A stretch of DNA of 40,368 bases, taken from the IMG/VR virus record IMGVR_UViG_3300049440_000162, positions 1-40,368 of that record. One strand, written 5' to 3'. The notes under the pieces are model-generated. The model ran no database searches, was not told where the DNA came from, and saw only the letters and a program-made list of their open reading frames with translations. The translations under genes and the position numbers were made by a program. This DNA comes from a virus. Shown in pieces: positions 16,129 to 22,442 of this stretch; the first letter of the stretch is position 1, and each line of letters opens with the position of its first letter.

Positions 16129-16157
16129 AGAATAACTACAAATGCGCGTATTGACAA
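16129..16157 (-). promoter_or_regulatory. Repressor promoter (leftward)
   Basis: On the minus strand TTGTCA (complement of 16152-16157) and TATTCT (complement of 16129-16134) are 17 bases apart and lie 31 bases before the repressor start. Its -35 shares bases with the -35 of the rightward early promoter, so the two polymerases would compete. Confidence 0.65.
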
Positions 16158-16179
16158 ACGCAAAAACGCCTACTACAAT
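16151..16179 (+). promoter_or_regulatory. Early promoter (rightward), near consensus
   Basis: TTGACA at 16151-16156 and TACAAT at 16174-16179 with the ideal 17-base spacer. It drives the ribbon-helix-helix gene and, by inference, the whole early operon to about 24.6 kb. Confidence 0.85.
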
Positions 16180-16189
16180 CGGTGGTAGG
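16169..16189. promoter_or_regulatory. Candidate operator over the early -10
   Basis: CCTACTAC (16169-16176), five bases, then GTGGTAGG (16182-16189): an inverted repeat with seven of eight pairs. It covers the -10 and the transcription start of the early promoter and runs up to the ribosome site. Either the XRE repressor or the ribbon-helix-helix protein could bind it. Confidence 0.55.
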
Positions 16190-16198
16190 AGGTGCCAC

Positions 16199-16441
16199 AT
16201 GGAACCGAAACGCCGCGGGCGCCCGCGGATTGGTCAGCTTGCGACATTCACGGTCAGGCCGGAGCAAAAGGCGCAGATTGAGGGGCTGGCAAAGCTCTGG
16301 GACGTGAATCAATCGTGGGTTTTTCGTTATTGCCTCGATCAAATATTACCGTCGCTTAGCACGAATCCACCTAATCCCTTTGCCACTGATCGTGGTGATA
16401 TGGCGATCGGGTTGAAGCACGAATGTCAGGAGGTCGCATAA
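16199..16441 (+). CDS. Ribbon-helix-helix (Arc/CopG-like) DNA-binding protein
   Basis: An 80-residue protein: a basic N-terminus (MEPKRRGRPR), a beta strand (LATFTVRPEQKAQIEGLAKL) and a second helix (DVNQSWVFRYCLDQIL), as in ribbon-helix-helix dimers. AGGAGG precedes ATG 16199. As first gene of the early operon and opposite the repressor, it occupies the place of a Cro-like regulator. The C-terminal 25 residues look disordered. Confidence 0.75.
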   Translation: MEPKRRGRPRIGQLATFTVRPEQKAQIEGLAKLWDVNQSWVFRYCLDQILPSLSTNPPNPFATDRGDMAIGLKHECQEVA

Positions 16442-16443
16442 CG

Positions 16444-16863
16444 ATGCCTGAGATCGCAGCCGCGGGTATCCCCACCATTGTTGCCTACCTCACGGCGCCA
16501 CGCGCGGATGAAGAAGCGTTTGCCAAGAAGCGCACTGCACGCTCTCGTGCAAACGCTTCTTCAGCTATCGGTCACGAGGGTATGCCAGACGCATGCTTGA
16601 CCGACGCATCTTTTTACATTTTGGATCACCCGATGCCGTGTACAGCCGAACTGTCACATGCATCGGGTGATCCAACTCCCGCGAGAGGGGGTGAGGGGGA
16701 TGGACGGGAAACTGATCCGCGAGGGCGACCTGGTGGACCAGCTGATGGACTTCAACGCGCGGCTGATGCAGCGCAACCGGGAGGACCAGCGCGCGCTTTG
16801 GATCACCCGATGCCGTGTACAGCCGAACTGTCACATGCATCGGGTGATCCAAACGACGACTGA
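16444..16863 (+). CDS. Small early gene extended by hairpin elements
   Basis: ATG 16444 follows AGGAGG and comes two bases after the previous stop. The first 22 residues (MPEIAAAGIPTIVAYLTAPR) look native. The rest of the 139-residue frame passes through three hairpin elements (16509-16563, 16621-16675 and the copy at 16798-16852) and overlaps the next gene by 164 bases, so most of it is probably not original protein. Removing the first 55-base element gives a short product of about 33 residues ending near 16600. No function can be assigned. Confidence 0.4.
   Translation: MPEIAAAGIPTIVAYLTAPRADEEAFAKKRTARSRANASSAIGHEGMPDACLTDASFYILDHPMPCTAELSHASGDPTPARGGEGDGRETDPRGRPGGPADGLQRAADAAQPGGPARALDHPMPCTAELSHASGDPNDD
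16509..16563. repeat. Hairpin element HE3
   Basis: Perfect 15-bp arms TGAAGAAGCGTTTGC and complement around a 25-nt core. The core stem is AGCG/CGCT and the bulged C is kept. It lies inside the frame that starts at 16444. Confidence 0.85.
16621..16675. repeat. Hairpin element HE4
   Basis: Perfect 16-bp arms TTGGATCACCCGATGC and complement around a 23-nt core beginning CGTGTACAG and ending CTGTCACAT. It is identical over 55 bases to HE5 at 16798, but the flanks differ. It lies just upstream of the ribosome site of the next gene. Confidence 0.9.
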
Positions 16864-16945
16864 CCGAGTTGGCGCTCGCACTCGAACAGCGCCGGCGCAA
16901 ACACGCGCCAATCGACATGCCGACAGCAGACGGGCAAACGTCTGA
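16700..16945 (+). CDS. Small early gene frameshifted by a hairpin element
   Basis: ATG 16700 follows a GA-rich ribosome site. Residues 1-33 (MDGKLIREGDLVDQLMDFNA and on to QRAL) form a good helical N-terminus. HE5 then interrupts the frame; as read, translation ends at 16945 after a poor-quality Thr/Arg-rich stretch. If the 55 bases 16798-16852 are removed, the frame continues as RRLTELALALEQRRRKHAPI and a short tail to a TGA at 16956-16958, with much better codon bias. So either the gene is broken by the element or the hairpin is bypassed. The protein family is unknown. Confidence 0.6.
   Translation: MDGKLIREGDLVDQLMDFNARLMQRNREDQRALWITRCRVQPNCHMHRVIQTTTDRVGARTRTAPAQTRANRHADSRRANV
16798..16852. 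repeat. Hairpin element HE5 (twin of HE4)
   Basis: Same 16-bp arms and 23-nt core as HE4; one further T-A pair extends the stem to 17 bp. It sits inside a coding sequence, and its length (55, not a multiple of three) shifts the frame. Exact removal restores an open frame. Confidence 0.9.
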
Positions 16946-16986
16946 GGCGGCGGAGTGAACTGGATCCTGCTTAGGAGATTGTACAC

Positions 16987-17250
16987 ATGGAATCATCAAT
17001 GGTCAAGGAATCAATGGGAAGCCCTTTGCATGTGACCGCAGAGGACGGTACACGGCAAAGGGCTTCCCACCCTCCTGTCGTCATGGCGGACGAATCGGCA
17101 TGGGTGCGGCTGCTCGCCCCGCGGAGCCCACAGGAGGCAGCGATGGCGCAGCGGATTGCCGTGGCGTCGCGGCACATCTGGGCATTCCGCCTTCGTCTCA
17201 CGGTGGAGGAGCGCATGGCGTGGTATCGCGCATGGGGGTGGCAGGAATGA
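16987..17250 (+). CDS. Small hypothetical protein with N-terminal hairpin insertion
   Basis: An 87-residue protein. HE6 encodes about residues 10-28, in frame. The rest (MADESAWVRLLAPRSPQEAA onward) is helical with several Arg and Trp. AGGAG lies 11 bases before ATG 16987; ATG 17083, after the element, is a possible original start. The stop overlaps the next start (ATGA). No family is recognised. Confidence 0.55.
   Translation: MESSMVKESMGSPLHVTAEDGTRQRASHPPVVMADESAWVRLLAPRSPQEAAMAQRIAVASRHIWAFRLRLTVEERMAWYRAWGWQE
17015..17069. repeat. Hairpin element HE6
   Basis: Perfect 15-bp arms TGGGAAGCCCTTTGC and complement around a 25-nt core in the reverse orientation. Its arm shares AAGCCCTTTGC with HE7. 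It lies near the 5' end of the gene starting at 16987 and keeps the frame open. Confidence 0.9.
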
Positions 17251-17888
17251 GTCGGAAAGAGCCCGCGCGTCCGACGCATGAGGACGCGAAAGCGATCCGC
17301 CGGGCCGTCGCGTATCTGGAGAAGCTTGGCCGCCTGGACGAACTCCAGCGCGCGGTGATGGCGGATGTCGCGGACATCCTCGACGAGGCGCTCACGAGCG
17401 GAGCGGTGATCCGGATCCGCATCCTGAATCAGGGGACGCCACCGAGCGAGAGGAAGCGACAGGCGGCGCGGGCCACGCTGGTCAAGGCGCGCGCCAGGAA
17501 GTTCGTCTACGCGGCGCCCGAGTGGACGTCGGAGGAGAACGTGCTCTTCCGCCACCTGTGGGCGGAGACGGACACGCCAACCGGGGTGATTGCCGACCGT
17601 TTCGGGCGCACGCCGACCGCGGTACAGAATCATGCGACGGAGCTGGGCGTGCGTCGATCTCCGGGCTATCTGGCACGCACGACGCCACTCGGTCGCGCGC
17701 GTCTGGTGATCGCGCGGCGGCGGGCGCAGGAGCAGTTGGCACAACGGAATTTGGAAAGCCCTTTGCACGAGAGCGTGGAGTGCGCTTCATCCTTCTCCGC
17801 TTGCCGCGAACCGTCTCTGTGCGGTCTCGTGCAAGCGGAGAAGGATCGGCAAAGGGCTTTCCAACAGGAACTGGTGGAAGTGATATGA
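17247..17888 (+). CDS. Myb/homeodomain-like DNA-binding protein
   Basis: A 213-residue protein. Residues about 10-60 are helical (EDAKAIRRAVAYLEKLGRLD). Residues about 90-135 form a SANT/Myb-like helical module: EWTSEENVLFRHLW, then GVIADRFGRTPTAVQNHATE, resembling helix-turn-helix proteins that read DNA with a third helix. The C-terminal 38 residues come from the in-frame long hairpin HE7; native sequence returns only for the last few residues. Start and stop both overlap neighbours by four bases (ATGA). Its neighbour is the RecT-like gene. A regulatory or recombination-accessory role is inferred. Confidence 0.6.
   Translation: MSRKEPARPTHEDAKAIRRAVAYLEKLGRLDELQRAVMADVADILDEALTSGAVIRIRILNQGTPPSERKRQAARATLVKARARKFVYAAPEWTSEENVLFRHLWAETDTPTGVIADRFGRTPTAVQNHATELGVRRSPGYLARTTPLGRARLVIARRRAQEQLAQRNLESPLHESVECASSFSACREPSLCGLVQAEKDRQRAFQQELVEVI
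17751..17864. repeat. Hairpin element HE7, long (nested) form
   Basis: Outer 16-bp perfect arms TTGGAAAGCCCTTTGC (17751-17766) and complement (17849-17864). A complete inner hairpin at 17789-17846 has 16-bp arms ATCCTTCTCCGCTTGC and complement and a 26-nt core nearly the same as the inner core of HE1. The inner unit sits at the same site of the outer core as in HE1. At 114 bases it keeps the host frame and encodes 38 residues. Confidence 0.92.
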
Positions 17889-18883
17889 CAACAACGTCGA
17901 CCCGGTCGGTGACCATCCGACCGGAACTGGAGATCAGCTCAGAGGAGCGGTTCTCGCACGAGGACATCGAACTGATGCGCGCCACGATCTGCAAGGGCGC
18001 GAGCGATGCGGAGTTCCGGCTGTTCCTGAACCAATGCGTGCGCACGGGGCTGGATCCGTTGGCACAGCAGATCTACAGCGTGCCGCGCGACGGTGGGCGC
18101 GTGATCCAGGTGGCGATTGACGGCTATCGGCTGGTCGCGCAGCGCACGGGCGCCTACGCGGGCAATGACGAACCGACGTTCGACACCGAGGAGGGCGAGC
18201 ATCCGAACATCGCCCGCGTGACCGTCTGGCGGCTCGTGGATGGTGAACCGCGTTCGTTCACGGGGATCGCGCGGTGGCAGGAGTTCAAGCCGCCGCCCCG
18301 CCAGGACATGATGTGGCTGAAGATGCCGTGGCACATGCTGGCAATGGCCGCGGAACGGCAGGCGCTGCGGAAGGCGTTCCCGCAGGAACTGGCCGGGCTG
18401 GAAACGAGCGACGATCCGCCGGTTGAAGGCCCTCATGCCGCGTACCGCCAAGACGGTCACGTGCATGAGGGCCTTCAAGAGGCGACACCGGCGCGCGTCA
18501 TCCGCACCGCGCCACCGCCGCAGCCGATCGCCCGGCCCCGCGCAGGTGGTTCCTCACGGTCACAACTCCGTGAAACAGTCGCGAACGCTGCACGGACCGC
18601 GATCAAGGCGACCATCGCCCCGATTGGTTCACCCGATGCACGTGACCGTGCAGTGCGGTACGCGGCATCGGGTGAACCAATACCGGCGGGACCGGATGAA
18701 GAAGACGCAGTGCTGCGGGACGAACTGCGCGAGCTGGGCACGCGCGGGTTCGACCTCGACAAGTTCCTGACGGGGCGAAACAAGGAACTGGACGACCTGA
18801 CGCGCGGGGAGCTGGAGGGGATCCTGCCGAACGCGCGAGCGGTGGTGGCGAAGCGGGTGGAGCGGCTGACGCAGCAGGCATAA
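17885..18883 (+). CDS. RecT/Bet-family single-strand annealing recombinase
   Basis: A 332-residue protein. Residues about 20-175 match the Bet/RecT annealase core: RATICKGASDAEFRLFLNQC, RTGLDPLAQQIYSVPR, GYRLVAQRTGAYAG and an AMAAERQALRKAFPQEL helix. It anneals complementary single strands for recombination and repair. The C-terminal region has two hairpin elements in frame (HE8, HE9), separated by a Pro/Arg linker, before a conserved-looking end (LRDELRELGTRGFDLDKFLT and on), probably a partner-binding helical module. It starts in an ATGA overlap. It is longer than usual for Bet-type proteins, partly because of the insertions. No partner exonuclease of RecE or Exo type is seen. Confidence 0.85.
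   Translation: MTTTSTRSVTIRPELEISSEERFSHEDIELMRATICKGASDAEFRLFLNQCVRTGLDPLAQQIYSVPRDGGRVIQVAIDGYRLVAQRTGAYAGNDEPTFDTEEGEHPNIARVTVWRLVDGEPRSFTGIARWQEFKPPPRQDMMWLKMPWHMLAMAAERQALRKAFPQELAGLETSDDPPVEGPHAAYRQDGHVHEGLQEATPARVIRTAPPPQPIARPRAGGSSRSQLRETVANAARTAIKATIAPIGSPDARDRAVRYAASGEPIPAGPDEEDAVLRDELRELGTRGFDLDKFLTGRNKELDDLTRGELEGILPNARAVVAKRVERLTQQA
18423..18478. repeat. Hairpin element HE8 in the recombinase gene
   Basis: Perfect 16-bp arms TTGAAGGCCCTCATGC (18423-18438) and complement (18463-18478) around a 24-nt core beginning CGCGTACCG and ending CGGTCACGT. It lies in the disordered linker after the annealase core, and the recombinase frame stays open through it. Confidence 0.92.
18624..18680. 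repeat. Hairpin element HE9 in the recombinase gene
   Basis: Perfect 16-bp arms TTGGTTCACCCGATGC and complement (one more A-T pair outside) around a 25-nt core in the reverse orientation. Its arm differs from HE4 at one base, and the other arm carries the matching change. Its 57 bases keep the frame. Confidence 0.92.
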
Positions 18884-18944
18884 CAGGTCAGAGTTGGGCG
18901 GGTGCGGCAGCGCGCCCGCTTTTGTATCGGAGAGGGAGGCAGCG

Positions 18945-19430
18945 ATGGACACGCGACCATACGGCACGATCCCGAGTGACGAAGACTTCGCGGACACCGA
19001 TTGGCTGTCCGCGGCGGACCTTGAAGCGATCGCGGATCGGCTGATCGAGACGAAACCCGACCTGCAGCATCTGTACGACTTCAAGACGGTTTATTTCTGG
19101 AAGCGTTCGGGGGGCGTGACGGGCGGGCAGGCGACGATGGGGAAGTGCCGCCGCGTCTCAGGCGATCTGAAAGCGATGGCGCCGGGCGCCGACTTCATGG
19201 TCTGGCTCGCGGCGGATCATTGTCGGGAACAGGAGATCACCGTCTATCAGGCGGAAGCCTATGTGTTTCACGAACTGATGCACACAGCACAGGACGACAA
19301 GGGCAGGCCGCGCATCCGGCCGCACGACTTCGTGGGTTTCGCCGCGGAAGTCAGAGAGTTTGGACTCTACGACCAGATGCTCCAGGCCGCCGGTGTTGCC
19401 TTCCAACAGTTGGCTTTGGTGCCTGCGTAA
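18945..19430 (+). CDS. Putative phage metallopeptidase
   Basis: A 161-residue protein with a zinc-peptidase motif: VFHELMH (His109, Glu110, His113). A third ligand may be one of the downstream residues in RPHDFVGFAAEVREFG. The small size and sequence style fit putative phage metallopeptidases seen in early regions. GGAGG precedes ATG 18945. The target is unknown; a host or defence protein is possible. Two hairpin elements separate it from the replication gene. Confidence 0.7.
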   Translation: MDTRPYGTIPSDEDFADTDWLSAADLEAIADRLIETKPDLQHLYDFKTVYFWKRSGGVTGGQATMGKCRRVSGDLKAMAPGADFMVWLAADHCREQEITVYQAEAYVFHELMHTAQDDKGRPRIRPHDFVGFAAEVREFGLYDQMLQAAGVAFQQLALVPA

Positions 19431-19433
19431 CGG

Positions 19434-19489
19434 CTGGGAAAGGGTTTGCCGTGTCGAGTACCGGCTCGCACACGCAAACCCTTTCCCAG
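19434..19489. repeat. Hairpin element HE10
   Basis: Perfect 16-bp arms CTGGGAAAGGGTTTGC and complement around a 24-nt core whose inner stem is CGAG/CTCG, a full compensatory replacement of the usual ACCG/CGGT. It starts three bases after the metallopeptidase stop. Confidence 0.92.
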
Positions 19490-19515
19490 AATGTGCCCGC
19501 TTGTGTATCGGGTCA

Positions 19516-19571
19516 TCGGTTGACCCGTTGCCGTGTACGGCCGGCACCGTCACACGCAACGGGTCAACCGA
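19516..19571. repeat. Hairpin element HE11
   Basis: Perfect 16-bp arms TCGGTTGACCCGTTGC and complement around a 24-nt core beginning CGTGTACGG. It is 26 bases after HE10 and 19 bases before the replication gene start. The arms are unrelated to those of HE10. Confidence 0.92.
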
Positions 19572-19590
19572 ACCAAGGACGGGGGCGCCG

Positions 19591-20541
19591 ATGGCGCGGT
19601 TGCCATGGTTTCGGATGTGGTCGGAGGCACGAAACGATGCGAAGTTGCGTCGGCTGGATGATGCGGAGTTCCGTGTCTGGTTCAATCTGCTGTGCTTCGC
19701 AGCCGAGCAGGAAGAGCGCGGTCACATCGCCCGGAGCGACGCGTTTCTCCTGGCCGTTGAAGTGTGCAACGGCGATGTCCCACTGCTGAAACGCGCGGTG
19801 GCGTTACTGGCGTTACATCATCTCGTCCGTGCGGAATGGTGCATTGAGGCGGAGCAGGATGCGGTCACGATCACGTTCGCAAGTTGGGATCGCCGCCAAT
19901 ATGACAAACCGTCCGACCGGCCAGAAGCCGTTGCAGAGCGGGTAAAACGGCATCGCGCGAAAAATGAAACGCCTCGTAACGCGGCTGAAACGCGCGAAAA
20001 CGCGCGTAACGCTGAGATTAGATTAAGAGAAGAGAAGAAGAGAGAAGAGAAGAGACCTCCCATAGACATACCCGGTCCCCGCGCGCCCGCACCCGCGCCC
20101 GCACGCACACCTGCGCGCGAGGCGCCGCCTGCTCCGGTGGCTGCGGTTGTGAATGCGCTGACCCAGGCACTTGCGTATGACGAGGATGCCCGGCTCTCGG
20201 CGAAGGAACACGATCGGCTCGTGGCATCGGCGACGGAGATCCTCGGCGCGGGCGGCACGCCGGAGGATGTGCCGGTCCGGGCGGAACGCTACGCCCGGAA
20301 GTACCCATCGATCGCGGTGACGCACGGCGGCCTGGCGGGGCACTGGGGCGAGTTGGCGGTCGAGCCACCGGCACGTGCCCCGCCGAATGGACGTGGTGCC
20401 CCGGTCACGTTCACGCGACAAATCGAGACGAATAACGCGGCCGCATCCGAGGAATTTCTCGCCGTCATGGAAGGCGCGGCACATGGATCATCTGCAGTTC
20501 AACGGCCAAATGAACCGCCTCGCGGCCGCCTACCGGATTGA
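19591..20541 (+). CDS. Replication initiator / DnaD-like protein
   Basis: A 316-residue protein. The N-terminal 110 residues resemble phage replisome organiser domains (MARLPWFRMWSEARNDAKLR, DDAEFRVWFNLLCFAAEQEE, then a winged-helix-like LLKRAVALLALHHLVRAEW). A highly charged segment (REEKKREEKR) and a Pro/Ala-rich linker follow, and then a small helical C-terminal domain. In such phages this protein binds the origin and recruits the helicase through the loader encoded next. It overlaps the next gene by 59 bases. The ribosome site is weak. Confidence 0.7.
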   Translation: MARLPWFRMWSEARNDAKLRRLDDAEFRVWFNLLCFAAEQEERGHIARSDAFLLAVEVCNGDVPLLKRAVALLALHHLVRAEWCIEAEQDAVTITFASWDRRQYDKPSDRPEAVAERVKRHRAKNETPRNAAETRENARNAEIRLREEKKREEKRPPIDIPGPRAPAPAPARTPAREAPPAPVAAVVNALTQALAYDEDARLSAKEHDRLVASATEILGAGGTPEDVPVRAERYARKYPSIAVTHGGLAGHWGELAVEPPARAPPNGRGAPVTFTRQIETNNAAASEEFLAVMEGAAHGSSAVQRPNEPPRGRLPD

Positions 20542-21022
20542 GATCCCGGCAGCGACCAGGGCGGCATACTGGACCATCTTTGGTTCGGGCGATGATGCGC
20601 GCTTCGCGACCGCATGTGAGCAGGCCCTGCGGACGGAGCGCAGCTTTCCGACGCCGGCCGCGCTCAGCGAACTCATCAACGGCTCGGTGGAAATCCGGCG
20701 TCGGACGGGAGTCGCTGGCGGGTCAGGCGGGCCGCCGCGTCAGTGGACCGCCGCGGACTTCGACGTGCCGTTCGTGGCGAAGCCGACGCCCTGGCGGCCC
20801 GGCTCGCGTGCACACGAGCGATGGCTGCACGCATCGGCGCGGTTGATGACGCTGCTCGAGCGCCGGCTGACCGAGCGCCTGGCGGAACTGGACAACCGGC
20901 CCGATGATCCCGAGCTGCAGCGCCGCGTCCTGGTGCTGACGCGCACGCTGGCCGAGCGGAGCACCTGGCACGCGCACTTCGAGGCGACCGGGGAATCCCT
21001 GATGCCCGCAGGTGCCCCATGA
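20483..21022 (+). CDS. Helicase-loader-like replication protein
   Basis: A 179-residue protein. Residues about 10-70 (YRIEIPAATRAAYWTIFGSG, then FPTPAALSELINGSVEIRRR) match in style the N-terminal domain of phage helicase loaders and replication P-type proteins, which read a short helical bundle ending in a Phe-Pro-Thr motif. The C-terminal half is helical and Arg-rich. Position directly after the initiator supports the role, which remains inferred. It overlaps the next gene as ATGA. Confidence 0.55.
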   Translation: MDHLQFNGQMNRLAAAYRIEIPAATRAAYWTIFGSGDDARFATACEQALRTERSFPTPAALSELINGSVEIRRRTGVAGGSGGPPRQWTAADFDVPFVAKPTPWRPGSRAHERWLHASARLMTLLERRLTERLAELDNRPDDPELQRRVLVLTRTLAERSTWHAHFEATGESLMPAGAP

Positions 21023-21345
21023 GTACCCCCCGCGCCATCATCGACGCGCACACCACGGAGGCGGAGTTTCAGTGGCAGCTCATGCAACTGGCGCGCTTGT
21101 GCGGGTTCATGTGTTATCACCCGTTTGACTCGCGCCGCTCCGCGATTGGCTATCCCGACCTCACACTCGTCCATGCCGAGCGTGGCCAACTCGTCTTTCT
21201 TGAGGCAAAACGCGAGTCAGGGAAGACGACGCCGGCGCAGGACGCATGGCTCATCGCGCTCGGTGCGGTGCCGGGCGTTGTCGCGCGGGCGGTCCGGCCT
21301 TCCGATTGGGAAACGATCGCGGCAATCCTGACGGGAGATGGTTGA
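21019..21345 (+). CDS. VRR-NUC domain nuclease
   Basis: A 108-residue protein covering the whole VRR-NUC fold: an N-terminal Glu in TEAEFQWQL, Asp47 in GYPDLTLV, and Glu62-x-Lys64 in FLEAKRESGKTT, the PD-(D/E)xK catalytic set. Stand-alone phage VRR-NUC enzymes cleave branched DNA and are thought to resolve replication or packaging intermediates. The start is in an ATGA overlap, and the stop overlaps the antitoxin start (TGATG). Confidence 0.85.
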   Translation: MSTPRAIIDAHTTEAEFQWQLMQLARLCGFMCYHPFDSRRSAIGYPDLTLVHAERGQLVFLEAKRESGKTTPAQDAWLIALGAVPGVVARAVRPSDWETIAAILTGDG

Positions 21346-21593
21346 TGGCACACGCACTGCATCCGATCCAGGCCCTGGCGCCGCCGCCGGTTACCGGCGA
21401 TCAGCGCATCTCCTCCACCGATCTCTACCGCCGACTCGGTGACGTGCTCCATCGCGTTTCGCGCGGCCATCAGCGGGCCATCATCACGACCCACGGTCGG
21501 CCCGTCGTCGCGATCATCTCCGTCGAGGAGTTGGAGTGCCTGCGGGCGATCGAACGTGAGTGGCGCGCGCAGCGTGGGGAGGAATCGCCATGA
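21345..21593 (+). CDS. Phd/YefM-like antitoxin
   Basis: An 82-residue protein. Residues about 22-60 fit the Phd/YefM N-terminal DNA-binding fold: SSTDLYRRLGDVLHRVSRGH followed by RAIITTHGRPVVAIISVEEL. The C-terminal helix would bind a toxin. No toxin gene of RelE, Doc or YoeB type follows, as the next gene is a transporter. It may repress its own region or neutralise a host toxin. Both ends overlap neighbours by a few bases, so it is an integral operon gene. Confidence 0.75.
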   Translation: MAHALHPIQALAPPPVTGDQRISSTDLYRRLGDVLHRVSRGHQRAIITTHGRPVVAIISVEELECLRAIEREWRAQRGEESP

Positions 21594-22384
21594 GTGCGCC
21601 TCTCGACCTCGCGGCCGTGCGAAACGCGCGAAAAGGCAATCCACACCGTTCTGCCCGTTTGCGCGTCGTCTGGGGCATCTCAGCCGCACTCCTGTATCTC
21701 CTGTGCATCATCGGCGCCAACTGGCTGCTCGCCACGTTCGGCGTCGTCACGGTCTTCGGACTCGCGATGCCCGCGGGCGTCTTCGCCGCCGGCGTCAGTT
21801 TCGGCGCGCGCGACTGGCTTCAGGAGACGGCGGGGCGGCCGGCGGTCATCCTCGGCATCGCCGTCGGGGCGATCCTTTCGACGGTCGTCTCACCCCTCCG
21901 GTACGCGCTCGCCAGCGGACTGGCGTTCCTGTGCAGTGAGACGTGCGACATGCTGGTCTACAGCCCACTGCGCACGAACCATCGTGCCTGGGCCGTGACC
22001 GCGTCGAATACGGTGGGCGCCGTCGTCGATAGCGCCGTGTTTCTGCTCATCGCTTTTGGCAGTCTCGCATTCTTCTGGGGGCAGGTGATCGGGAAAGAAC
22101 TCATGATTCTGCCGGCGCTCGTGGTCCTCTGGTTGGCGCGACGGCGGCGGGCCGTCGCGCGCACGACGAAGGATGAAGCAATGCCAACCCCAGCGATGAA
22201 TGGCCCGGGTGCATGCGGGAAGGAGTGCCCGCTTGCGGGAGGCAAGGTTGCGGGCAACACCTGTCCGTGGATCGACCACTGCGCGATGTGGCGCGACGAA
22301 CTGGCCTTCGAGCGGTTGGAGCAGCGGGAGAAGGCGGAGCGGCTGGCGAAAGAGCACCCAGAGATGTTTCGCGGTCCGCGGTGA
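21590..22384 (+). CDS. VUT/YhhQ-family queuosine-precursor transporter with Cys-rich tail
   Basis: A 264-residue membrane protein with about five to six membrane segments between residues 25 and 180. Family-like features are ANWLLATFGVV, a GARDWLQETAGR loop, SGLAFLCSETCDMLVYSPLR and ASNTVGAVVDSAVFLLIAFG, which fit the VUT (YhhQ, DUF165) transporters that import preQ0/preQ1. After a basic stretch comes a cytoplasmic tail with CGKEC, GNTCPWIDHC and a charged helix, not usual for the family. A start at 22182 could give that tail as a separate small zinc protein. The stop lies inside the left arm of HE12. Confidence 0.75.
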   Translation: MSAPLDLAAVRNARKGNPHRSARLRVVWGISAALLYLLCIIGANWLLATFGVVTVFGLAMPAGVFAAGVSFGARDWLQETAGRPAVILGIAVGAILSTVVSPLRYALASGLAFLCSETCDMLVYSPLRTNHRAWAVTASNTVGAVVDSAVFLLIAFGSLAFFWGQVIGKELMILPALVVLWLARRRRAVARTTKDEAMPTPAMNGPGACGKECPLAGGKVAGNTCPWIDHCAMWRDELAFERLEQREKAERLAKEHPEMFRGPR

Positions 22385-22433
22385 ACCCTTTGCCGTGTAC
22401 GGCTGGAACCGTCACATGCAAAGGGTTCACCGC
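22378..22433. repeat. Hairpin element HE12
   Basis: Perfect 16-bp arms GCGGTGAACCCTTTGC and complement around a 24-nt core beginning CGTGTACGG and ending CCGTCACAT. The TGA stop of the transporter gene is inside the left arm, as with HE1. Confidence 0.92.
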
Positions 22434-22442
22434 TCACATGTG

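Noticed and set aside
16571-16640. TTGACC followed by TACATT before HE4 as a second early promoter
   Set aside because: The spacing is about 14 bases, too short, and the -35 and -10 lie in the path of the strong early promoter.
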